Positions 13,569 through 22,373 of a stretch of DNA of 27,175 nt are shown one piece after another. Made by a program: the position numbers and the translations under genes. The number at the start of each line of letters is the position of its first letter. Within the stretch, counting starts at the first letter, position 1. This stretch comes from JAJYVT01 sp036796435 (GTDB lineage Bacteria; Actinomycetota; Acidimicrobiia; Acidimicrobiales; RAAP-2): positions 1-27,175 of the forward strand of contig DAIRCY010000031.1 of the NCBI GenBank assembly GCA_036796435.1, in the 5' to 3' direction. The notes under the pieces are model-generated. The model saw only the letters and a list, made by a program, of their open reading frames with translations. It had not been told where the DNA came from and searched no databases.

Positions 13569-14129
13569 ATGGCGACCATCGACGGCATGCGCGTCGGATT
13601 TCTCGTGGCGAACGAAGGGGTCGAGCAATCGGAGCTGCGTGAGCCCTGGAAGGCGATCCAGGAGGCTGGGGGACGGCCCCAGCTGATTGCCCCCGAGCCC
13701 GGGGAGGTCCAGGCCATGAACCACCTGGACAAGGCCGAGACGTTCCCCGTGGACTTCACGACCGAGGAGGTCGACCCCGAGACCCTCGACGCCGTCGTCC
13801 TTCCGGGCGGCGTCGCCAACCCGGACCAGCTGCGGATGGACGGGCACGCCGTGCGGCTGCTGAAGAACGTCTTCGAGGCGGGCAAGCCAGCGGCGGTCAT
13901 CTGCCACGGCCCTTGGACGCTTGTCGAGGCCGATCTCGTGCGCGGGCGCACCCTCACCTCGTGGCCCAGCGTGCAGACGGACATCCGCAACGCCGGCGGG
14001 ACGTGGGTCGACGAGCAGGTGCAGGTCTGCACCGGGGGACCGAACGTCCTCGTCTCGAGCCGCAAGCCGGACGACCTGCCCGCCTTCTGCAAGACGGTGG
14101 TGGAGGTGCCCGCCGACGCCCGGGGATAG
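13569..14129 (+). CDS. PfpI/DJ-1 family protein (type 1 glutamine amidotransferase-like)
   Basis: The 186-residue protein matches the PfpI/YhbO group of the DJ-1 superfamily. The nucleophile Cys112 is followed by His in AAVICHGPWTLVEADLVRG, and the conserved Glu19 is in NEGVEQSEL. DAVVLPGGVANPDQLR and SWPSVQTDIRNAGGTWVD are family landmarks. Members act as proteases, glyoxalases or protein/nucleotide deglycases, so the exact reaction is open, but stress protection is usual. AAGGAGG sits 5 bases before the ATG. It lies 108 bases after the hemerythrin gene, with the 11-bp repeat between, and 4 bases before udgX. Confidence 0.93.
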   Translation: MATIDGMRVGFLVANEGVEQSELREPWKAIQEAGGRPQLIAPEPGEVQAMNHLDKAETFPVDFTTEEVDPETLDAVVLPGGVANPDQLRMDGHAVRLLKNVFEAGKPAAVICHGPWTLVEADLVRGRTLTSWPSVQTDIRNAGGTWVDEQVQVCTGGPNVLVSSRKPDDLPAFCKTVVEVPADARG

Positions 14130-14133
14130 GGGG

Positions 14134-14760
14134 GTGGGGGAGGGCGCTGCCGCCTTCCTGCCGCGGGATCCTGCCGATCTCGCCTCGCTGAGGCGGGCGA
14201 GCGCCGGTTGCCGGGGCTGCCCGCTCTACGAGGCCGCCACCCAGACGGTCTTCGGGAAGGGACCGGCCGGCGCACGGCTCTTTCTCGTGGGGGAGCAGCC
14301 GGGCGATCGCGAGGACGTGGTGGGCGTGCCGTTCGTGGGGCCCGCGGGAAGGCTCCTCCACGAGGCGATGGGCGACGCGGAGATCGAAGCGGAAGCGGTG
14401 TATCTCACGAACGCGGTCAAGCACTTCAAGTTCGAACGCCGGGGAAAGGTGCGCCTCCACAAGAAACCGTCAGCTTCAGAGGTCCGCGCGTGCACGCCGT
14501 GGCTCGACGCCGAGCTCGGTGCCGTGCGCCCGTCGCTCGTCGTCGCCCTCGGCGCGACGGCCGCACAGGCGCTTCTCGGCCCGTCGGTGCGCGTCACCCG
14601 AGATCGGGCGACGGTCCGGGCGCGCGACGACGGGCTGCTGGTCATGCCTACGGTGCACCCCTCGTCGATCCTGCGCGCCAGCGACGCGGCGAGCCGTGCG
14701 GCCCAGCGGGCCGAGCTCGTCGCGGATCTCCGGCGGGCGAAGGAGGTCGCGTCCGGCTGA
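14134..14760 (+). CDS. udgX: UdgX-type uracil-DNA glycosylase
   Basis: The GTG start 4 bases after the PfpI stop gives 208 residues. UdgX removes uracil from DNA and then stays covalently joined to the sugar through a His in a KRRIH-type loop. Visible landmarks are the UdgX version of motif A, GEQPGDREDVVGVPFVGPAG (53-72), the loop RRGKVRLHKKPS with the expected covalent His109, and motif B TVHPSSILRA (173-182). The iron-sulphur ligands appear to be Cys26, Cys29 and Cys120. The fourth place, VKC in ordinary family 4 enzymes, is VKH (His97) here. The loop reads KVRLH rather than KRRIH. The family is near certain; crosslinking activity is inferred. Confidence 0.9.
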   Translation: MGEGAAAFLPRDPADLASLRRASAGCRGCPLYEAATQTVFGKGPAGARLFLVGEQPGDREDVVGVPFVGPAGRLLHEAMGDAEIEAEAVYLTNAVKHFKFERRGKVRLHKKPSASEVRACTPWLDAELGAVRPSLVVALGATAAQALLGPSVRVTRDRATVRARDDGLLVMPTVHPSSILRASDAASRAAQRAELVADLRRAKEVASG

Positions 14761-14776
14761 GCGGTCCCGCCTTCCG

Positions 14777-17101
14777 TCAGCGGCGTTCGACGGCGAGCGC
14801 GAGCAGCGCGACGTCGTCGCCCCGTTCCTGCGCGATCGCGGCGGCGACCCGCTGGCAGACCGACACCGGCGTGAGGTCGCCAGCCGCCGCGACCCTCGCC
14901 AGGTTGGCCATGCTCTCCTCGCTGCCGACCGTCCGCTCGTCGACCGCCCCGTCGGTGTAGCCGAGCAGGACGTCCCCCTCGCGCAGCCGTCCGGTCCACT
15001 CTGCAGGCGCCTCGGCGTCCATGCCGAGCGGCGGGGCGGGGACGAGCGGCAGGAAAGTCGCCTCGGACCCGGTAAGGAGGAGGGGCGGATAGTGGCCGGC
15101 GGACGCGACGGTCAGCTCTCCGGTCGCCGGGTCGAGCAGGCCCACGACGGCCGTCGCGATCCGCTCGAAGCCGAGCATGCTCCATGCGGCCCGCAGCGCG
15201 TCGATGAGGCTCGCCGGCGAGGGCGTCGGGCCTGCCAGCGCCCGTGCCGCGCTGCGCAGCTGGCCCATCTGCGCGGCGGCGCCCCGGTCGTGGCCCGCCA
15301 CGTCACCCACCACGAACAGGACGCGTCCGGCCGAGAGCGCGAGCACGTCGTAGAAGTCCCCGCCCACTTCGAGGCCCCGGTTCGCGGTGAGATAGCGCGT
15401 CTCGACGGTGACGCCGGGGACCTTGGGCAGGCTCGAGGGCAGGAGGCTCGACTGCAGGATCTGGGAGGTGCGGAACGCCGACTCGTAGCGGCGCGCGTTG
15501 TCCACCACCGCGGCGACGTGCCGGGCGAGCTCCTCGGCGAAGGCGATGTCGTCGCGGCCGAACCGCCGGCTGGTGGAGACGCAGGTCACCGATCCGACGA
15601 CACGGGCAGAGGCGACGAGCGGCACCGTGAGGTAGGAGCGGAAACCGAGCGCGGTCACGAGCGCGAGGTGCTCCTCGCTGACGGTCGTCGCGCGGAGGAA
15701 CTCCTCTGACATCTCCTCGGACCACGCGGTCTCGCCGCTCTCGATCGCGCGGACGGCGGGATGGCTGCCCCGGGGGTCGGGCGGGAACTCGCTCTTGAGC
15801 CGCTCGACGAGCGGCTGCACCCTGGGGTCCCGGTGCATTGCGACCATGCGCGCGAGGCTCCCGTCCTCCGAGACGACGTCGACGAGACAGATCTCCCCGA
15901 TGGTCGCGACGGCGAGGCTGCCGAGCCGTTCGAGCGTCGAGGCCAGCGTGTCCGCCTCGGCGAGCGCCTGGGCTGCCCGGGCGAGGAAGGTGGCTCGCTC
16001 GGCCGCCTGCCGCTCCGCCTCGGCGAGGTGCGACCGTTCGAAGGCCTGCGCCGCCTGGCCGACGACGAGCGAGAGGAGCAGCCGCTCGTCGGTGGTGAAG
16101 GGGTCGGGACGGCGTGAGACCACTGCGAGCGCGCCGGCGACCCCCGCAGAGGTGATGATCGGGAGGATCCCCCAGCTTCCGGCGGCGTCCTCGGCGTCGC
16201 CGGCGCCGTAGGCCGCCTGCCGACCGGCGACGGCCGCGCCGAGCGGCGTACCGAAGTCGAAGGGGAAGGTCTCGGGCCACCCGTCGGGAGGAGCGCCGGA
16301 CGCCGCCACGAGCTCGAGCCGGTCGTCGCGACGGACCCACACCCCTCGCCACGCGTCCGGCCGCGCGCCGGCGACGCGCACGAGGGCCTCTGCGGCGGCG
16401 GCCGACGACTGCGTCGCGGCGAGCTCCGCGGTCGCCCGCTGGATCCTGGCGATCCGGTCTGCAAGCCGCTCCGCCTCCCATCGCGCCTCGCGCTCGCGTT
16501 CGAAGATGCGGAGACGGTCGAGCGCGGCGGAGAGGCGGTCGGCCACGACCTGGAGGAGCTCCGCGTCGGCGATCGTGAACCGGTCCTGCTCGTAGCTCGC
16601 CGCCCACATGACCCCGATCGCGGCCTCCCCGCTCATCATGGGAACGGCAACCACAGAACGCAGCCCGCTGTCTCGCAGGACCGGGTTGACGACGTGGATC
16701 TTCGAGAGGTCGCCGACGACGAGGGGAGCGTGCGTCTCGAGGACCTGACCCGACATCCCCTCGCCCCTCTGGATCCCCATGCCGACCGAGAGCTCCTCGC
16801 CGAGACCGATCGCGGCGCGAGCCACGAGCTCGTCGCCGGCTTCGTTGGCGAGAAGGATCGCGAGGCTGTTCACCGAGAGGAGTCGGCTCATCGTGGCGAG
16901 GGTGTCGCGAAGCGCAGAGTCGAGCGATCGCGGCGTGACCATCGTGTCGGTGGCGGAGACGAGGTCGTGCCACAACCTCGCGACGGGCTGGACGACTTGC
17001 GTCGCGGCGCGCTCGATGGCCAGCAGCTCGGACACGTCGAGCTGGCTGCGCAGGTTCTCGCGCGGGTCGCCGGGCCGGGTGCGAGCGCCCTGTTCAGCCA
17101 C
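14777..17101 (-). CDS. GAF-GAF-GAF-PP2C (SpoIIE/RsbU-type) phosphatase
   Basis: The 774-residue soluble protein has three GAF-like regions, about residues 45-200 (LRSVVAVPMMSGEAAIGVMW), 215-360, and 375-545 (FRSYLTVPLVASARVVGSV). A PP2C SpoIIE domain follows at about 575-774, with EVGGDFYDVLAL, VGDVAGHDRGAAAQMGQLR, LGYTDGAVDER and GDDVALLAL supplying the metal-binding acids. RsbU-like enzymes dephosphorylate STAS antagonists and so turn on stress sigma factors; the STAS protein at 12390-12728 is a plausible substrate. The GTG start overlaps the nadC stop by 8 bases, making it the last gene of a leftward series. The GAF ligands are unknown. Confidence 0.92.
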   Translation of the reverse strand: MAEQGARTRPGDPRENLRSQLDVSELLAIERAATQVVQPVARLWHDLVSATDTMVTPRSLDSALRDTLATMSRLLSVNSLAILLANEAGDELVARAAIGLGEELSVGMGIQRGEGMSGQVLETHAPLVVGDLSKIHVVNPVLRDSGLRSVVAVPMMSGEAAIGVMWAASYEQDRFTIADAELLQVVADRLSAALDRLRIFEREREARWEAERLADRIARIQRATAELAATQSSAAAAEALVRVAGARPDAWRGVWVRRDDRLELVAASGAPPDGWPETFPFDFGTPLGAAVAGRQAAYGAGDAEDAAGSWGILPIITSAGVAGALAVVSRRPDPFTTDERLLLSLVVGQAAQAFERSHLAEAERQAAERATFLARAAQALAEADTLASTLERLGSLAVATIGEICLVDVVSEDGSLARMVAMHRDPRVQPLVERLKSEFPPDPRGSHPAVRAIESGETAWSEEMSEEFLRATTVSEEHLALVTALGFRSYLTVPLVASARVVGSVTCVSTSRRFGRDDIAFAEELARHVAAVVDNARRYESAFRTSQILQSSLLPSSLPKVPGVTVETRYLTANRGLEVGGDFYDVLALSAGRVLFVVGDVAGHDRGAAAQMGQLRSAARALAGPTPSPASLIDALRAAWSMLGFERIATAVVGLLDPATGELTVASAGHYPPLLLTGSEATFLPLVPAPPLGMDAEAPAEWTGRLREGDVLLGYTDGAVDERTVGSEESMANLARVAAAGDLTPVSVCQRVAAAIAQERGDDVALLALAVERR

Positions 17102-17984
17102 GGCGCGCCGTGTCGAGGTCGAGCCCGATGTCGAGCGAGGCAGCCGAGTGCGTCAGCGCGCCGAGCGAGACCATTTCGGCGCCGGCGGCGGCGAACGCGG
17201 GCGCGCTGTCTTCGGTGACGCCACCCGAGACCTCCACGAGGACGGCGGCTCCGGCGTCGCGCAGCGCCCGCACCGCGGCGCTGACCTCTTCGGGGGTCAT
17301 GTTGTCGAGCATCACGACGTGCGCGCCGGCCGACGCTGCTTCGATGGCCTGTCCGACGTGGTCGCACTCGACTTCCACCATGCGCATCGGAAAGCGGTCG
17401 CGGGCGCGGGCCACCGCATCGGTGATCGAGAGGGTGCCGAGGTGGTTGTCCTTGAGCAGGACGCCGTCGGACAAGGATCCGCGGTGGTTCCGGCCTCCGC
17501 CTGCCCGCACCGCGGCTTTCTGCAGGGCGCGGAGCCCAGGGAACGTCTTTCGGGTGTCCAGCACCTTCGTCTCGGGGTTGGCCTTCTCGACGGCGTCGAC
17601 GACCCGCCGCGTCGCGGTCGCGACCCCTGAGAGATGGCAGAGGAAGTTGAGGGCGGTCCGCTCGGCAGTGAGGATCGACCGAAGAGGTCCAACGACGCGC
17701 GCGACGACCTCACCCGCGCCGAGCGCGGTGCCGTCGGGCGCGAGCCACTCGACCTCGATCGTGGGATCGACCTGGCGGAACGTCTCGATCGCACACAGTC
17801 GCCCCGCGACGACGCCCGGCGCGCGGGCGACGATCGCGGCCGTCGTCTGCTCGGAGTCGCCGACCAGCGTGGCCGTGAGGTCGCCGAGCGGCATGCAGTC
17901 CTCCTCGAGCGCGATCTCGACTGCCCTGCGGACCGCCTGCATCGGGGGATCGAACGGCGATCCCGCCGCGTCGCGCCCCGTCAC
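17094..17984 (-). CDS. nadC: Nicotinate-nucleotide pyrophosphorylase (quinolinate phosphoribosyltransferase)
   Basis: NadC joins quinolinate and PRPP to give nicotinate mononucleotide in NAD synthesis. The protein has 296 residues from a GTG that overlaps the M20 peptidase stop as GTGA. Family motifs are clear: ALEEDCMPLGDLTA near the start, ERTALNFLCHLSGVAT, DTRKTFPGLRALQKAAVRAG, then NHRGSLSDGVLLKDNHL, VEVECDHVGQ, VVMLDNM and a closing VEVSGGVT. No nadA or nadB is seen in the window, which is unusual since these are often adjacent. Activity should be normal. Confidence 0.94.
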   Translation of the reverse strand: MTGRDAAGSPFDPPMQAVRRAVEIALEEDCMPLGDLTATLVGDSEQTTAAIVARAPGVVAGRLCAIETFRQVDPTIEVEWLAPDGTALGAGEVVARVVGPLRSILTAERTALNFLCHLSGVATATRRVVDAVEKANPETKVLDTRKTFPGLRALQKAAVRAGGGRNHRGSLSDGVLLKDNHLGTLSITDAVARARDRFPMRMVEVECDHVGQAIEAASAGAHVVMLDNMTPEEVSAAVRALRDAGAAVLVEVSGGVTEDSAPAFAAAGAEMVSLGALTHSAASLDIGLDLDTARRG

Positions 17985-19396
17985 CGGAGCGCGGCCCGGC
18001 CGCCGGCTGCCTCGACGAGGCGCGCGGTTGCGACGGTCACCGCCTCGGCCATCGGGAGGTGGAGGAACTCGTTCGGCCCGTGCGCATTGCTCCCCGGTCC
18101 GAGCACGCCGGTCGCGACCAGCGGGACCCCCGGGTACCGTTCCCCGAGCATCGCGAGGAACGGAATGGTCCCGCCCTCGCCGAGGGTCCCCGGGGGCTTG
18201 CCGAACAGCTCCTCGGACGCCCGGGTGAACGCCTCTTCCACCCAGGTCTCGAGCGGCGGCGCGGCCCAGCCTGTGGCCGGCGCATCGAAGTGGACGCGGA
18301 CCTTCGCGCCGCAGGGCGGCTCGGCGAGAAGCGCCTCTTCGACCGCCTCTCGGGCTTTGGTCGCGTCGACCGTGGGCGGGAGCCGCAACGAGATCTTCGC
18401 CTTGGTGAACGGGCGCAGCACGTTGCCCCCGTCGCGCACCGAGGGGATCCCGTCCATCCCGGTCACCGCGAGCGCCGGCCCCCACGAGCGGCGCGCGAGC
18501 CGGTCGCCATCGGAATCCCCTTCGAGCTCCAGCCCGGGGACCGTCGGGAACACCTCGTGCGGATCCCATCCCGCGGGCTCGGGCTCGGCGGCCCCCGACC
18601 CCCCGTCCCGCCCGGCGTGGAGCGCCGCGAGGCGGACCTCGCCGGTCCAGGGGTCCTCCAGCCGGTCGAGCAGCAGGCGGAGCAGGCGGAAGGATGTCGG
18701 CACGATGCCGCCGGCGCTCCCGCTGTGGACGCCTTCGGTGAGCACCTGCACCGAGACGGTCGCAACGAGGTTTCCCCGCAAAGAGCTGGTCAGCCACAGC
18801 CGGTCGTAGCTCTGGCAGCCCGAGTCGAGGCACACGACGAGCGCGGGCTCCCCGAGGCGGTCGCCCACGTCGCTCAGGTGTGCGGCGAGGTCGGGACTCC
18901 CGCTCTCCTCGCTCGCCTCGGCGAGGACGACGACACGCGGGCGGGGGATCGCTGCGGCATCGAGCAGCTCGAGCGCGCCCAGCGCCGCGAAGAGCGCATA
19001 GCCGTCGTCGGCGGTGCCTCTGCCGTAGAGGCGGTCGCCCTCGCGCACGGGGCTGAAGGGTCCGAGCCCCTCACGCCAGTCACCGAGGGGAGGCTGCTTG
19101 TCGAAGTGGCCGTACACGAGCACCGTGCCGGCTCCGTCGGCGGCCGCCCGGGAGGTGGCCGGGGCGTCCACGAGGAGAAGCGGGGTCCGTCCCGGCGGAG
19201 CGCACACCTCCACGTGCAATCCCTCGACGGGCCTCGCTTCCGCCCACTGCGCCAGGAGCGACGCGGCCCTCGCGAGGTGGCCCGACCCCTCCCAGTCCGC
19301 GTCGAAATCGGGGGAGAGGCAGGGGATGGCGGCGTAGCTCGAGAGCGCGGGAAGGACGTCGTCTTCCCACAGCCCATGCGCGGCGGCGCGTGTCAC
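17981..19396 (-). CDS. M20 family metallopeptidase (dipeptidase/carboxypeptidase type)
   Basis: The 471-residue cytoplasmic-type enzyme has M20 metal ligands in order: His97 in VLVYGHFDKQP with Asp99, Asp130 in GRGTADDGYA, Glu163/164 in AEASEESGSPDL, Asp in VVCLDSGCQS, and a C-terminal His in NAHGPNEFLHL. The lid domain (about 205-345) contains the dimer His in TEGVHSGSAGG. DDG replaces the usual DDKG. It probably cuts small peptides or related amides; the substrate is unknown. It lies directly downstream of the tldD/tldE pair and may process the same peptides, though that is inference. The start at 19396 has no ideal ribosome-binding site. Confidence 0.9.
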   Translation of the reverse strand: MTRAAAHGLWEDDVLPALSSYAAIPCLSPDFDADWEGSGHLARAASLLAQWAEARPVEGLHVEVCAPPGRTPLLLVDAPATSRAAADGAGTVLVYGHFDKQPPLGDWREGLGPFSPVREGDRLYGRGTADDGYALFAALGALELLDAAAIPRPRVVVLAEASEESGSPDLAAHLSDVGDRLGEPALVVCLDSGCQSYDRLWLTSSLRGNLVATVSVQVLTEGVHSGSAGGIVPTSFRLLRLLLDRLEDPWTGEVRLAALHAGRDGGSGAAEPEPAGWDPHEVFPTVPGLELEGDSDGDRLARRSWGPALAVTGMDGIPSVRDGGNVLRPFTKAKISLRLPPTVDATKAREAVEEALLAEPPCGAKVRVHFDAPATGWAAPPLETWVEEAFTRASEELFGKPPGTLGEGGTIPFLAMLGERYPGVPLVATGVLGPGSNAHGPNEFLHLPMAEAVTVATARLVEAAGGRAALR

Positions 19397-19444
19397 CTCG
19401 TGGACGCTATCGCCGGTTGCCGGCGGTGCGGCTGCAGGACCCGA

Positions 19445-20870
19445 TCAGACCGCCTGGCTCGCGGTGGACATGTTCCAGTCGGGCACGCAGAGGGCCGGCA
19501 TGGCCGTGCGGTTGAGCCACGACCCCCCCTCGCGCCCGTAGGTCCGCACGGTGGCGGTCGCCTGCGTCGCCCGGGCCAGGACGTCGACCGGGCTCTCGTT
19601 GAAGCGGAAGTTGCTGGTCGCGCCGACCACCCGTCCGTCCTCGACCACGTAGACGCCGTCCCTCGTGAGCCCGGTCAACAGCAGCGTCTTCGGGTCGACC
19701 TCCCGGATGTACCACAGGCAGGTGAGCAGCAGGCCGTGGTCGGTCGTGGCCACGAGGTCCTCGAGAGAGCCCGCGCCCCCCGGGAGCGCGAGCGAGAGGT
19801 TGTCGATCGGCGCCGTCGGCGCAGTGCCCGACCGCCGGGCCCCCGCCCGGTGGAAGCGCAGCCGCGCGAGTCGCCCCTCGCGGACCCAGTCCGTGCGGCC
19901 GAGCTCGAGACCGTTGTCGAACACCGAGACGTCGGCCGAAGAGACGCTCGTGGCGAGGAAGGGCGTGCACTCGATCCCCGGTTGGGCCGGGTCGCTCCAC
20001 AGCTCGAAGCCGAGCGGGCTGAGCGGCTCGCCGACCCGCGTGCCGCCGCCCGGCTTCGAAAAGACCGTCCGTCCCTCCTCCGACTCCCGCCCGCTCGCAG
20101 CGTCGACCAGGTACATCATGAGGTCGGCCACGGCGCTCGGCGGCAGGATCACCCGGTGGCGCCCCGGGTCGACGTCGATCCGGCGCGCGGACCAGGCGAG
20201 TCCGCGTCGGACCGTTTCTTCGAGCCCCTCGAGCTCCACGTCGAGGAAGTCCGCGCTGCCCGTGCCCGCCCATGCAGAGGCCCCGTCCCTTCGGCCCACG
20301 AGCTCGACCGAGCCGGTCGGCTGGACGTGGCGGCGCCGCAGCCCCGTCGACGAGGCCAGGTAGGTGGTGCTCACCCGGTGCTCGGCGTAGCCCGCGAGCA
20401 AGAGGTCTGCGCCCTCTGCGCGCGAGAGCGCCCCTGCGAGGCTCCGGACGAGGGGCCCCAGCCGGTCCATGCCGGTGATCGCGGCGTCGGCTTCGAAGTC
20501 GTCGTCCGTCGCCCCATCGAGGAGCGGCGCGGCGTCGTCGGCGGGACCGAGCGCCGCGGCCGCCTCGGCGACCAGCGCGTCGACGTCGACGTCGCCGCTG
20601 CGGCGCGCGATGCCGGCGCGTCCGGGTCCGAGGTCGTCGGGGACGTCGGCCAGGACGACCGTCACCCNNNNNNNNNNCGATCCCGGTGCGGCGACCCTGA
20701 CGGTCAACTACCCGCCGGTCGGCCCGGACGCCGTCGGTGGTGACCGTGTTGTTGGCGAACCGCACGTCGGCCTCGTGGCTGTCCTCCACGATGGCGACGC
20801 ACGGGCGAGCGGCCGCTTGCACGATGCGCTCGGCGACGTGCGCCGGGTGCGGCAGCCCGCTCCTGCTCAC
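19445..20870 (-). CDS. pmbA: TldE/PmbA-type metalloprotease partner (interrupted by an assembly gap)
   Basis: TldE pairs with TldD to form a protease that cuts unfolded peptides, including some RiPP precursors and the CcdA antitoxin in E. coli. The GTG start overlaps the tldD stop as GTGA. N-terminal landmarks are VAIVEDSHEADVRFANNTVT. After 10 Ns the protein resumes with VTVVLADVPDD and continues to SNFRFNESPVDVLARA and a closing ALCVPDWNMSTASQAV. It lacks the HExxxH of TldD, as TldE proteins do. The frame is kept if the gap is zero or a multiple of three. The roughly 11 residues before the gap (VVDRQGRRTGI) do not fit the family and may be a faulty contig end. Confidence 0.88.
20668..20677. 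other. 10-N assembly gap inside the tldE/pmbA gene
   Basis: This is a placeholder gap of the same length as the one in kdpB. One base of a codon lies on its upstream (higher-coordinate) side and two bases on the other, so zero or any multiple of three keeps the gene in frame. The roughly 35 bases at 20678-20711 look foreign to the family. Confidence 0.98.
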
Positions 20871-22363
20871 CCGCCCGACTCCTGCTTCGTGTTGAGCACC
20901 CGCACCGCGCGGACGAGCACCGAGGGGCAGCCGTGGCTCACCGGCGCGACCTGCTCGGGCTGTCCCTTCCCGCAGTTGAAAGCCCCGCCGAGAAGATAGG
21001 TCTGTCGCCCGCCCACGGCCTCCATCGCGCCCCAGAAGTCGGTCGTCGTCGCCTGGTACGCGACGTCGCGCAGCTGCCCCGCCAGCCGCCCGTCCCGGAT
21101 GGCGTAGAACCGCTGACCGGTGAACTGGAAGTTGTAGCGCTGCATGTCGATGGACCAGCTCTTGTCCCCGACGATGTAGATGCCGCGGTCGACGCCCGCG
21201 ACGAGCTCGTCGGTCGAGGGCCCGTCGCCGGGCGCCGGTTGGAGCGACACGTTCGCCATCCGCTGGATCGGCACGTGGAGAGGCGAGTCGGCGAAGGCGC
21301 ACCCGTTCGACCGGCCGAGCCCCTGAGACGCGGCGATCGCCCGGTCGAGCTGGTAGCCGGCGAGGACGCCGTCGCGGACGATGTCGAAGGACTGCGCCTC
21401 GACACCCTCGTCGTCGACGGCGACGGTGGCGAGGCCGTGCTCGGTGGTCCGGTCGCCGACGACGTGCATCACCGGCGAGCCGTAGCGCAGGACGCCGAGC
21501 CCGTCGGGCGTCGCGAACGAGGTCCCGGCGAACGCCGCCTCGTAGCCCATCGCGCGGTCGAGCTCGGTCGCGTGGCCGATGGACTCGTGGATGGTGAGCC
21601 ACAGGTTCGTCGGGTCGACGACGAGGTCGTAGGTCCCCGACTCGACAGTGGGCGCCCGCAGCTTCTCCGCCAGCAGCTCGGGCAGCTGCGCGAGTTCGGC
21701 GTCGAAGTCCCAGCCCTCACCTTCGACGTACTCCCAGCCGCGGCCGACCGGGGGTGCGACCGTGCGCATCTCCTCGAAGTCGCCCTCGTCGGTCACCGAG
21801 AGGGCCTCGACCTGGGGATGGATGCGCACCCGGCGCTGGAGGGCGATCGTCCCCGAGAGGTCGGCGAAGTACTTGTCCTCGTGCACCGCCATCACGTAGG
21901 CCGTCACGTGGTCGACGCCCGCGGAGCCCAACAGCCTCCGGCTCCACTCGGCGAGCAGGTCGACCTTGTCCGACAAGGCGACGTCGACGGGGTCGCGCCG
22001 GAACGGGGACGACCACTCGACCCGGCCGTGTCCCGGCTCGTCGGCGACCACCAGCGGATGGGGGCGCGCCGCCTTCGTCACCCGGGCCGCTTCGAGGGCC
22101 TCGCGGACGATCTCCGCCGCCGGTTCCGCGCCGACGGCGACGCTGCCTGCGAAGCCGAAGGAGCCCGATCGCACGAGCTGCACTCCCGTGCCGATCTCGG
22201 TGTCGTCGATGGCGGTCTCGACCCTGCCGTCGCGCAGGACCACGACCTGGGTCCGCACGCGCTCCACCCTCACCGCGGCGTGCGACGCGCCCGCCTCGCT
22301 GGCGGCGCCAAGGGCGGCGTCGGTGACCTGTGCGAGGAGGGTGTCGTCGACGGGGCCGTCCAC
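20867..22363 (-). CDS. tldD: TldD-type zinc metalloprotease
   Basis: The 498-residue protein carries the TldD metal motif HESIGH (about 259-264) in LWLTIHESIGHATELDR. A C-terminal region with FNCGKGQPEQVAPVSHG follows, where a Cys acts as an extra metal ligand in this family. Other landmarks are GSFGFAGSVAV near residue 70 and SWSIDMQRYNFQFTGQRFYA. TldD and TldE act as a heterodimeric protease in the cytoplasm. The GTG start at 22363 is 10 bases downstream of the LysR stop, and the 3' end overlaps tldE. No RiPP precursor or modification gene was seen nearby, so the substrate is unknown. Confidence 0.95.
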   Translation of the reverse strand: MDGPVDDTLLAQVTDAALGAASEAGASHAAVRVERVRTQVVVLRDGRVETAIDDTEIGTGVQLVRSGSFGFAGSVAVGAEPAAEIVREALEAARVTKAARPHPLVVADEPGHGRVEWSSPFRRDPVDVALSDKVDLLAEWSRRLLGSAGVDHVTAYVMAVHEDKYFADLSGTIALQRRVRIHPQVEALSVTDEGDFEEMRTVAPPVGRGWEYVEGEGWDFDAELAQLPELLAEKLRAPTVESGTYDLVVDPTNLWLTIHESIGHATELDRAMGYEAAFAGTSFATPDGLGVLRYGSPVMHVVGDRTTEHGLATVAVDDEGVEAQSFDIVRDGVLAGYQLDRAIAASQGLGRSNGCAFADSPLHVPIQRMANVSLQPAPGDGPSTDELVAGVDRGIYIVGDKSWSIDMQRYNFQFTGQRFYAIRDGRLAGQLRDVAYQATTTDFWGAMEAVGGRQTYLLGGAFNCGKGQPEQVAPVSHGCPSVLVRAVRVLNTKQESGG

Positions 22364-22373
22364 GGGCCCGACC

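Noticed and set aside
20678..20735. Plus-strand reading DPGAATLTVNYPPVGPDA that resembles an Ig-like repeat
   Set aside because: It lies antisense to the tldE N-terminus, is short and has no start or continuation. It might matter if the contig end is chimeric, but it is not a gene here.
18059..20743. An 894-residue rightward open frame opposite the M20 and tldE genes
   Set aside because: It is antisense to clear enzymes with complete active-site motifs and passes through the N gap; its composition is that of a shadow frame.
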